A DNA stretch of 13,224 bases from UBA1563 sp041667115 (GTDB lineage: Bacteria > Bacteroidota > Ignavibacteria > Ignavibacteriales > Ignavibacteriaceae): contig JBAYFO010000078.1 of assembly GCA_041667115.1 (NCBI GenBank), forward strand, positions 1-13,224, written 5' to 3'. Made by a program: the position numbers and the translations under genes. Positions 7,742-13,155 of this stretch are shown in pieces (the first letter of the stretch is position 1; the number at the start of each line of letters is the position of its first letter). Under the pieces are notes generated by a model. It did no database searches. It was not told where the DNA came from and saw nothing but the letters and a program-made list of their open reading frames with translations.

Positions 7742-8212
7742 TTATCCACCCGGGGAACCAAAACTAAATTTTTCACCAGAAGTTTGAATAATGCCCTTAA
7801 AAAATGATCCTATTTGATGTTGATTCGGATTTTTTTTCATGTAAGTATAACAATAATAGGGATAGAGACCTAAGCCGGTATAAATCGTGGCGCTAAATCC
7901 TAAATCGTAATCATATCTTCCTGATATTGTTGGACCAACTTCAACTCCAACATAAGGAGTTGCAACTTCAACACCGAAATGAAAATCATACTTCCCATAA
8001 AAGTCATCTAAACCAATCACTACTCCATAGATTGGTCGGTTTAGATTATCTTTCGCCCAAATAATATAACTCATTTCAAAACCAAATGTAAGCCCGCCAT
8101 CTTGTCCGAACCGGTAACCAAGTTTTATTCCTGGGCTTAAATATGTTTCTTGCGCAAAAGAAATATTTTGAATAGAAACAAAGAGCAATAGCGAAGCAAA
8201 CAATACTTTCAT
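7742..8212 (-). CDS. small secreted outer-membrane barrel-like protein, unknown function
   Basis: 156 residues with a signal peptide (1-20, ending ISFA before Q21). The rest is rich in Gly, Tyr, Phe and alternating polar/hydrophobic strands (for example GLTFGFEMSYIIWA at about 40-53 and LGFSATIYTGLGLYPYY at about 103-119), as in small outer-membrane beta-barrels or secreted beta-proteins. The C-terminus (SFGSPGG) lacks the terminal aromatic residue of classical barrels. I recognise no family. It sits between metabolic genes for CoA-ester and hydroxy-acid chemistry, which gives it no obvious job. There is no Shine-Dalgarno site: the bases before the ATG are the heptamer tract, and the ATG itself falls in phase with it (GAATGAA). 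Confidence 0.7.
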   Translation of the reverse strand: MKVLFASLLLFVSIQNISFAQETYLSPGIKLGYRFGQDGGLTFGFEMSYIIWAKDNLNRPIYGVVIGLDDFYGKYDFHFGVEVATPYVGVEVGPTISGRYDYDLGFSATIYTGLGLYPYYCYTYMKKNPNQHQIGSFFKGIIQTSGEKFSFGSPGG

Positions 8213-8214
8213 TC

Positions 8215-8256
8215 TGATTTCTGATTTCTGATTTCTGATTTCTGAATTCTAATTTC
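8215..8256 (-). repeat. heptamer tandem repeat, GAAATCA on the minus strand
   Basis: Six seven-base units on the plus strand: TGATTTC four times perfectly (8215-8242), then TGAATTC and TAATTTC. The tract fills the whole gap between two genes. Its right end overlaps the stop codon of the CoA-transferase (8255-8257), and its left end is two bases from the ATG of the secreted protein (8212-8210). It therefore occupies the ribosome-binding position of the downstream gene. Confidence 0.9.
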
Positions 8257-9448
8257 ACACAATCCCTTTTTCTTTAAACGATTTCATTTCTTCTTCCGTG
8301 TAACCAAACTCTTTCAACATCTCTTTCGTATGCTGCCCAAGCGTTGGTGGTGGCGTTTCAACTTCTGCAGTTGTTTTGTTAAACTTTGCCGTTAAGTTGA
8401 ATAATGGAATATCGCCAATTCCTGGAGTGTTAATCGATTTAAGTGTTTCTCTATGTTTTATCTGCGGTTGATTCAACGCATCTTCCAGCGATAAAATTTC
8501 ACCGGAAGGAATTCCTTTTGCATTCAACACATCAGCCCAATATTTTGTTTCTTTCTCTTTTAACTTTTCTTCAATAAGCGGAGTAAGTTCTTTTCGATTT
8601 TTTTTACGTGTATCTCTTTCTTTAAAACGCGAATCTTCTTTCAATTCCGAAACGCCGAGAATATCGCAGAGGTCGTGCCATTGTTCTTGCTTGTTCGCGG
8701 CAATGTTAATGTAGCCATCCTTTGTAATAAAAGTGCCGGAAGGAGCCGCAGTAAAATTATCGTTTCCCATCAACGCAGGCTGCTGCCCGCCAATCAATAG
8801 ATTAGCGGCTACCCAGCCCATGTAAGGCATAATTGAATCTAGCATAGCAACATCAATAAATTGTCCTTCGCCTGTCTTCTCGCGGAAATAAAGCGCTCCC
8901 ATAATTGCGAAGGCTGCATTCACTCCGCCAATTGTGTCGCAAACGGGAAACCCGGCGCGAAGCGGATTTAATCGTTCATCACCGTTTACTGCCATCACGC
9001 CGCTTAACCCTTGAATAATCTGATCATAGGCGGGTTTGAAAGCATCGGGACCGGTTTGTCCGAATCCGGAGATTGCGCAGTAAATAATTTTGGGATTTAT
9101 TTCACAAAGTTTTTCATAAGAAAATCCAAGACGAGCCATAACTCCGGGACGAAAGTTTTCAACAATAACGTCGGCAGTTTTTACAAGTTTGCGGAAAATT
9201 TCTTTTCCCTCTTCAAACTTCATGTTAAGCGTTAGGGATTTTTTGTTCGCGTTCTGGGCAAGAAAACTTGTTCCCATTAATTTTTTATTGTATTCCGTAA
9301 CAATGCCTAGTTTACGTGCGAGATCGCCGTCCACAGGGTTTTCAATTTTGATTACCTCCGCACCCGCAAGCGCCAAATGAAGCGTGGCGAAAGGTCCGGC
9401 AAGAACGTTGGTTAAGTCTAAAACTCTGATACCATCTAATAATTTCAT
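8255..9448 (-). CDS. class III (CaiB/BaiF-family) CoA-transferase
   Basis: Moves CoA from one acyl-CoA to a free carboxylic acid through acyl-aspartyl anhydride intermediates, in the cytoplasm as an interlocked dimer. 397 residues, full length. The family pattern is clear: LDGIRVLDLTNVLAGP at the N-terminus, NANKKSLTLN (66-75), VENFRPG (96-102), YDQIIQGLSG (141-150), and GFPVCDTIGG, in which D171 aligns with the catalytic aspartate of formyl-CoA transferase. The REKTGEGQFIDVAM block at 189-202 is also typical. The ATG has only a weak upstream purine stretch. It follows the HMG-CoA-lyase-like gene by 80 bases. Pairing of this family with an HMGL-type lyase recalls the succinyl-CoA:D-citramalate CoA-transferase and D-citramalyl-CoA lyase pair of Chloroflexus. 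Donor and acceptor cannot be read from the sequence. Confidence 0.9.
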   Translation of the reverse strand: MKLLDGIRVLDLTNVLAGPFATLHLALAGAEVIKIENPVDGDLARKLGIVTEYNKKLMGTSFLAQNANKKSLTLNMKFEEGKEIFRKLVKTADVIVENFRPGVMARLGFSYEKLCEINPKIIYCAISGFGQTGPDAFKPAYDQIIQGLSGVMAVNGDERLNPLRAGFPVCDTIGGVNAAFAIMGALYFREKTGEGQFIDVAMLDSIMPYMGWVAANLLIGGQQPALMGNDNFTAAPSGTFITKDGYINIAANKQEQWHDLCDILGVSELKEDSRFKERDTRKKNRKELTPLIEEKLKEKETKYWADVLNAKGIPSGEILSLEDALNQPQIKHRETLKSINTPGIGDIPLFNLTAKFNKTTAEVETPPPTLGQHTKEMLKEFGYTEEEMKSFKEKGIV

Positions 9449-9497
9449 ACTATTATTTTCAGTGATTTGAATAATTTACAATTCTATTTTTTTCTAC

Positions 9498-9532
9498 TGA
9501 CTACTGACTACTGACTACTGACTACTGACTAC
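9498..9532 (-). repeat. perfect heptamer tandem repeat, GTAGTCA on the minus strand
   Basis: Five exact copies of TGACTAC on the plus strand, flanked by a partial copy on the left (TCTAC) and by a related unit, TTAATTC, on the right inside the coding sequence. The TAG stop codon of the lyase gene (9531-9529) is part of the first unit on the minus strand. Because the unit is seven bases and contains TAG, the tract has stop codons in all three minus-strand frames. It lies about 50 bases upstream of the CoA-transferase ATG. Confidence 0.92.
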
Positions 9533-10431
9533 TTAATTCTTCCCGTTCTATAAATTGTACCCGGCAATTCCCGCTTAAAATATTCTGCCGCTTCTTTAGA
9601 GATTGCAATCAGATTATCAAGTTTAATATCAACACGCAAATCCATTTTCTGAAAGAGATGAACCAAATCTTCTGTTGCGATATTACCAGCAGCGACAGCG
9701 GTGAAGGGACATCCGCCTAAGCCGGCAAAAGATGATTCAAAATATTTCACTCCAACTTTGTAGGAGGTGTATGCGTTTGCAATTCCAAGTCCATACGTGT
9801 TATGAAAATGGCAGGCACTTTGAACCTGTTCATCCATTTTGTTGATGGAGGAATATAATCTTTCCACCTGGTCTGGAATTGCATGTCCCGCTGTATCCGC
9901 AAGGCTGATATTTATTATTCCATTTTCTATAAACCTTTGCACAAGTGAAAGAACTTTTTCTTCAGAGATTTTCCCTTCGTATCCGCAGCCAAATGCCGAC
10001 TGAACCGAAACTTGAACTTTTTTCCCGGCTGACATCACGCTCTTTGCTATCGCGATAATTCGTTCCGTGGCTTCTACTGTTGACATGCCGGTATTTTTTT
10101 GTGAATGCGTTTCACTTGCCGAAACTCCCATGCAGAACAGTTCAACTCCACAAGCCATTCCACGTTCTAAACCTTTTTCATTCAGAACCAAACCGGAAAG
10201 AAGCACATCCTTTAATTTATTTTCTTCTTTAGAAAAGTACTTGAAGAGTACGTCCGTATCAGCCATTTGCGGCATTCGTTTTGGATTAACGAACGAACCA
10301 ACTTGAATAATATCAACGCCGGTTTCTGCAAGTTGTTTTATCCATTCTATTTTTTGTCCGGTTGCAACAACTTCATTTTCCGCTTGAAGTCCATCACGCA
10401 TACCAACTTCATGAATTACTATTTCGTTCAA
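9529..10431 (-). CDS. HMG-CoA lyase-family protein (acyl-CoA C-C lyase)
   Basis: A divalent-metal TIM-barrel lyase that cleaves a 3-hydroxy-acyl-CoA; the namesake reaction gives acetyl-CoA and acetoacetate from HMG-CoA. 300 residues. Key residues of the human enzyme are matched: R12 and D13 in VGMRDGLQ, metal ligands H208 and H210, catalytic C241 in the signature SFAGLGGCPF, and N250 in GNIATEDL. Two positions differ: Q43 in place of human E72 (IIQVGSFVNP), and N211 where HxHD is usual. These could mark another substrate, such as citramalyl-CoA. The start is TTG (10431-10429), preceded by GGAG with five bases of spacing; the next ATG would remove the catalytic RDGLQ motif. Neighbours are the CoA-transferase downstream and the dehydrogenase upstream. 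Family is certain, substrate is not. Confidence 0.9.
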   Translation of the reverse strand: MNEIVIHEVGMRDGLQAENEVVATGQKIEWIKQLAETGVDIIQVGSFVNPKRMPQMADTDVLFKYFSKEENKLKDVLLSGLVLNEKGLERGMACGVELFCMGVSASETHSQKNTGMSTVEATERIIAIAKSVMSAGKKVQVSVQSAFGCGYEGKISEEKVLSLVQRFIENGIINISLADTAGHAIPDQVERLYSSINKMDEQVQSACHFHNTYGLGIANAYTSYKVGVKYFESSFAGLGGCPFTAVAAGNIATEDLVHLFQKMDLRVDIKLDNLIAISKEAAEYFKRELPGTIYRTGRIK

Positions 10432-10452
10432 TTTATCTCCATATAAATTTTT

Positions 10453-10544
10453 AGAAGTAAGTAGTCAGAATTCAGAAGAGTTTTGAAAGATTTATTCTTT
10501 TGAATTTCAAAATTCTTATTTCTTTATTCTGAATTCTTACTTCT
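10453..10544. repeat. inverted pair of heptamer blocks able to form a long hairpin
   Basis: AGAAGTAA (10453-10460) pairs with TTACTTCT (10537-10544), and GAATTCAGAA (10468-10477) pairs with TTCTGAATTC (10527-10536). Together they make 18 bp, interrupted by a seven-base bulge, GTAGTCA (10461-10467), on one arm only. The loop is 49 bases. The bulge is exactly one repeat unit, the same one that is tandemly repeated at 9498-9532. The hairpin lies between the dehydrogenase stop and the TTG start of the lyase gene. Confidence 0.7.
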
Positions 10545-10557
10545 GTATTCTAACTTC
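10509..10557 (-). repeat. degenerate heptamer tract after the dehydrogenase gene
   Basis: Seven seven-base units on the plus strand, each ending TTC: AAAATTC, TTATTTC, TTTATTC, TGAATTC, TTACTTC, TGTATTC and TAACTTC. On the minus strand they read GAANNNA. The tract begins six bases after the TAA stop of the dehydrogenase (10564-10566). TGAATTC is shared with the tract at 8215-8256. Confidence 0.8.
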
Positions 10558-10563
10558 TACTCT

Positions 10564-11682
10564 TTACAGCTTCTCTGCAATCGCTTCCGCAATTTCTAAA
10601 GTTTTATTGCTTCCGCCCATATCGTACGTTCTTATTTTCCCTTCAGCAATAACTTCGGCTGTAGCTTTCTCAAGTTTGTCTCCCATTTCTTTTTCGCCAA
10701 GCCAATCAAGCATCATTTTAGCGGCAAGAATAGTAGCAATAGGATTAACTTTATACATCCCGGTGTACTTTGGCGCTGAACCGTGTGAAGGTTCAAACAC
10801 AGCAAGTTTTTCACCAATATTACCGGAACATCCAAAACCAAGACCGCCAACCATTTGAGCGGCCAAATCGGAAATAATATCACCATAAAGATTCGGCGCA
10901 ACAAGCACATCATAATTATAGGGATTTTTGAGTAACCACATTGTCATCGCATCGATGTTAGCGTCGTCCATTTGAATTTCAGGATACTCTTTTGCAACTT
11001 CTTTTGCTATGTCAAAAAATAATCCATCGGTTGCACGAACAACATTTGCCTTGTGCACAATAGTAACTTTTTTTCTGTTGAATTTTCTCGCAAACTCGAA
11101 AGCTGCGCGGACAATTTTATCAGAACCTTTTTTTGTATTTATCTTTGTAGAGATCGCGTATTCATCTAACGGCATTTTACTGAACACCGAAAATGGTTTC
11201 GATAATTTTGTAAGAACGTCAGCCAGCTCTTGCGGAACCGGGTTAAACTCAACACCGCAATACAAGTCTTCTGTGTTCTCTCTAAAAACAACGATATCAA
11301 TATTTTCTTTGAAGTTTAATGGATTGCCGGGATAGGCTTTACAAGGGCGCAAACATGTATAAAGATTAAATAGCTGCCGCATGCGCACGATTGGAGAACG
11401 GTAAATAAGTCCTTTCCCTTTCAATTCTGGAACAAGTTCAGCTTCGGCAGTTTTAACCGGTTTGGATGTAATTGCGCCGAACATGGCAGCATCAACATTA
11501 TTGAGAAGATCGATCGTGCGTTGAGGAAATGCGTCCCCTTCTTTACACCAAAACTCCCAGCCGATATCGCCGTGAATATATTCTGCATCAAGATTTAATT
11601 TGTCTAAAACTATTTTTGCGGCTTCAAGGACTTCAATCCCTACGCCGTCACCCGGCAGCCATGCTATTTTATATTTGCTCAT
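10564..11682 (-). CDS. isocitrate/isopropylmalate dehydrogenase-family beta-decarboxylating dehydrogenase
   Basis: Oxidises and decarboxylates a 2-hydroxy acid with a 3-carboxylate, using NAD or NADP and Mg/Mn. 372 residues, the usual length of the dimeric short-chain family. Conserved residues by alignment to E. coli isocitrate dehydrogenase: R102, R112 and R134 (substrate carboxylates), Y141 and K211 (catalysis), D244, D268 and D272 (metal), and the signature NLYGDIISD (264-272). At the specificity loop (SPIVRMR, 96-102) S96 matches the isocitrate-binding serine, but I98 replaces the partner asparagine. K305 and Y306 in SAPKYTG are the residues found in NADP enzymes (DI in NAD enzymes), although the second determinant block is not conserved. 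The ATG has GGAGAGAGT directly upstream. It is the first gene of the run down to 5900. Isocitrate, 3-isopropylmalate, 3-methylmalate and homoisocitrate are all possible substrates. Confidence 0.88.
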   Translation of the reverse strand: MSKYKIAWLPGDGVGIEVLEAAKIVLDKLNLDAEYIHGDIGWEFWCKEGDAFPQRTIDLLNNVDAAMFGAITSKPVKTAEAELVPELKGKGLIYRSPIVRMRQLFNLYTCLRPCKAYPGNPLNFKENIDIVVFRENTEDLYCGVEFNPVPQELADVLTKLSKPFSVFSKMPLDEYAISTKINTKKGSDKIVRAAFEFARKFNRKKVTIVHKANVVRATDGLFFDIAKEVAKEYPEIQMDDANIDAMTMWLLKNPYNYDVLVAPNLYGDIISDLAAQMVGGLGFGCSGNIGEKLAVFEPSHGSAPKYTGMYKVNPIATILAAKMMLDWLGEKEMGDKLEKATAEVIAEGKIRTYDMGGSNKTLEIAEAIAEKL

Positions 11683-11788
11683 ACTCTCTCCTATTCGTTC
11701 AATAATTAGTTGGATATTTGGATGTGATAAATGAAAAATTCAAATTGAAAGGGAACATAAAAATTTACTGCTCATTCCGGATTATTCA

Positions 11789-11810
11789 GCTTGCTAGAAA
11801 TTATGCAAGC
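11789..11810 (-). promoter_or_regulatory. candidate operator: inverted repeat upstream of the dehydrogenase
   Basis: GCTTGC (11789-11794) and GCAAGC (11805-11810) form a 6-10-6 inverted repeat about 107 bases upstream of the dehydrogenase ATG. The length and spacing suit a dimeric regulator's site, but nothing identifies the regulator and the match could be chance. Confidence 0.25.
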
Positions 11811-11931
11811 AAAATTGATAAAAAATTCTTAGTAAAATTACCAATAATTTTTGGGAAAACACAAAGGGCATTACATTTGAAATAACAAAAGACAAATATC
11901 AAAAGCCAATTAAAATTCGGATTTAATTAAA

Positions 11932-11996
11932 TGTGGATTAGGGAAAAATAAAGCATGTTGCCCTTTCAACTAAAGAATCCACAGCCCATTTCCCTA
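11932..11996. repeat. two interleaved inverted repeats (pseudoknot-like order)
   Basis: TGTGGATT (11932-11939) is complementary to AATCCACA (11976-11983), and TAGGGAAA (11939-11946) is complementary to TTTCCCTA (11989-11996). The arms come in the order A, B, A', B', so the two stems share one base and cannot nest: they form either alternative hairpins or a pseudoknot-like fold. A further 8-mer in the loop, TGCCCTTT (11959-11966), is complementary to AAAGGGCA at 11863-11870. Confidence 0.45.
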
Positions 11997-12038
11997 TACC
12001 ATGAATGACTTTTAAAAGTTATCTAGACGTGAATTAAC

Positions 12039-13004
12039 TTAATAGAAAAATCCGAGTGTAAGAACCAGCGCTTCGCTCTTTAAATCATTAAAGGTATAAG
12101 AATAAGCCAGGTTAACATTTATTCTAAAATTATAAGTATGAAATAACCTTACACCGGTGTTAAGAAGAATTTCAAAACCATCTCCCTTTTTTTCATCTTT
12201 TTGTACTTGACTGTATTGATTAATAAAATATACATTCCCTTGATCGATTGTAACCCAATGAAATCCGACACCAGCGCCAATGTAAGGACAAACGTCTTTC
12301 CTGCTAAAAAGATAAGAAGAAAAAATATTTGCGCCGAATCCTTCTCTTAGTAACAGTTGAACACCGTAATCCATATCCTCCACTTCGGCACCAATTTTTA
12401 CATCCATCGTAAAAGTTTTTTCATTGGTGTTATACCCATTTTGCGGATATAAATATCCGAAAGACCAATTATTAAATCTGCGTCCGTTTCGCAAAAAGAA
12501 AGGCTTAGATTCGCTTTCAGTAATTGCCCCAACTTCGGCAGATTTTTTTGCCGATTCAAGACTTGTTATACTAATAGCCATTCGTTTCATCACTACATCA
12601 AGGTCCTCAACAGAAGTAGAGGTCAATTTATCTGCAAGAAGAACTGATTTATGCTCAACATCAATAAGATAATATTGAATAATGAGTTTTTGTCCAAGTG
12701 TTAGCATTTGAACTGAGACGACCTGATCGGCTTTTAATTGCTTCCCTAATTCTGCTGCACAATCAGTACTTGTGCAATTGCTGTCTATTTTAAGAGATGC
12801 ACTGTTGGCTAACGAGATATTTTTTGAGCTTATATTTTCCATCTCAAGCCGGAGAATTTCTTCAGCCGTTGAGACCGTTGCAGGGTCAATCCCCTTTGTA
12901 TAAAAAGGTAAAATAGTAAGATTGCCTTGTTTTGTCTGCTGAGAAAAAAGCATGCCCGGAAGCATCGATAAGATGAGGAAATAAACAATTCTATAAACTT
13001 TCAT
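12039..13004 (-). CDS. secreted protein with CsgG/TolB-like N-domain and C-terminal beta-barrel
   Basis: 321 residues. A signal peptide covers about 1-21 (ending GMLFS). Residues about 27-150 look like the periplasmic domain shared by CsgG, LpoB and TolB N-terminal regions: NLTILPFYTKGID at the start, a Cys pair C77/C82 in SNCTSTDCAAELGKQLKADQVV, then LGQKLIIQYYLIDVEHKSVL. The Cys pair may form a disulfide. A Ser/Glu-rich linker (about 151-168) leads to about 150 residues of glycine- and aromatic-rich alternating strands (YIGAGVGFHW near 241-250) ending ALVLTLGFFY, as in outer-membrane barrels. So it is probably an outer-membrane protein with a periplasmic domain. The ATG follows GGGAG by nine bases. 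It is monocistronic by position, with a terminator upstream and a 356-base gap downstream. I do not know its function. Confidence 0.8.
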   Translation of the reverse strand: MKVYRIVYFLILSMLPGMLFSQQTKQGNLTILPFYTKGIDPATVSTAEEILRLEMENISSKNISLANSASLKIDSNCTSTDCAAELGKQLKADQVVSVQMLTLGQKLIIQYYLIDVEHKSVLLADKLTSTSVEDLDVVMKRMAISITSLESAKKSAEVGAITESESKPFFLRNGRRFNNWSFGYLYPQNGYNTNEKTFTMDVKIGAEVEDMDYGVQLLLREGFGANIFSSYLFSRKDVCPYIGAGVGFHWVTIDQGNVYFINQYSQVQKDEKKGDGFEILLNTGVRLFHTYNFRINVNLAYSYTFNDLKSEALVLTLGFFY

Positions 13005-13056
13005 AATTAGCGCTCCCTGGAAGATGTAATAACAAATAGTTTGCTTAGCTAAAATA

Positions 13057-13084
13057 ATTATTTATTTAGAAATCGCATAGTCAA
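13057..13084 (-). promoter_or_regulatory. candidate sigma70-like promoter
   Basis: On the minus strand TTGACT (13084-13079) and AATAAT (13062-13057) are separated by 16 bases, each matching five of six consensus positions. It lies about 53 bases upstream of the ATG at 13004 and just after the terminator of the preceding gene, the right place for a promoter. The background is A+T-rich and many bacteria of this group use a different promoter consensus, so this is tentative. Confidence 0.3.
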
Positions 13085-13101
13085 AAAAATCTCAATAAAA
13101 A

Positions 13102-13125
13102 AAGAGCCGCACAACGGCGGCTCTT
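13102..13125 (-). terminator. intrinsic terminator of the T9SS cargo gene
   Basis: AAGAGCCGC (13102-13110) and GCGGCTCTT (13117-13125) form a perfect nine-bp, G+C-rich stem with a six-base loop. On the minus strand it is followed by a run of T (complement of the A-run at 13097-13103). It is 30 bases after the stop codon of the gene at the right edge, so it ends that transcript. Confidence 0.88.
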
Positions 13126-13155
13126 CTTATTAGAAAGTATTTCTTTCTTATGAAC

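Larger units (their letters stand above)
11683..12038. other. gene-free region with several inverted repeats
   Basis: 356 A+T-rich bases between two minus-strand genes. It must hold the end of the 12039-13004 transcript and the promoter of the dehydrogenase-led unit, but I find no clear -35/-10 pair or U-tailed terminator hairpin. It does contain a GCTTGC/GCAAGC pair, three pairs of complementary 8-mers between 11863 and 11996, and a 12-base palindrome ACTTTTAAAAGT (12008-12019) shortly after the upstream gene's stop. No convincing small gene is present. Confidence 0.5.

Noticed and set aside
8215..8256. CRISPR-like array
   Set aside because: Units are seven bases in direct contact with no spacers; this is a short tandem repeat.
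8076..8258. 60-codon minus-strand frame reading through the heptamer tract
   Set aside because: Its N-terminal repeats (RNQKSEIRNQ) are just the translated tandem repeat, and the rest overlaps the secreted-protein gene out of frame.
5900..11682. Alpha-aminoadipate lysine pathway (homoaconitase plus homoisocitrate dehydrogenase)
   Set aside because: No homocitrate synthase or LysW-type genes nearby, and the CoA-transferase and lyase have no place in it.
5900..11682. Plain leucine operon
   Set aside because: No isopropylmalate synthase is present, the dehydrogenase loop is not LeuB-like, and two CoA-ester enzymes are interposed; not excluded for the LeuCD pair itself.
11955..12008. 17-codon plus-strand reading frame in the gene-free region
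   Set aside because: No ribosome-binding site and too short to judge; it also overlaps the inverted repeats.
12008..12019. 12-base palindrome ACTTTTAAAAGT as an operator
   Set aside because: A+T palindromes of this length are expected a few times by chance in a window this size, and it lies downstream of a gene rather than at a promoter.
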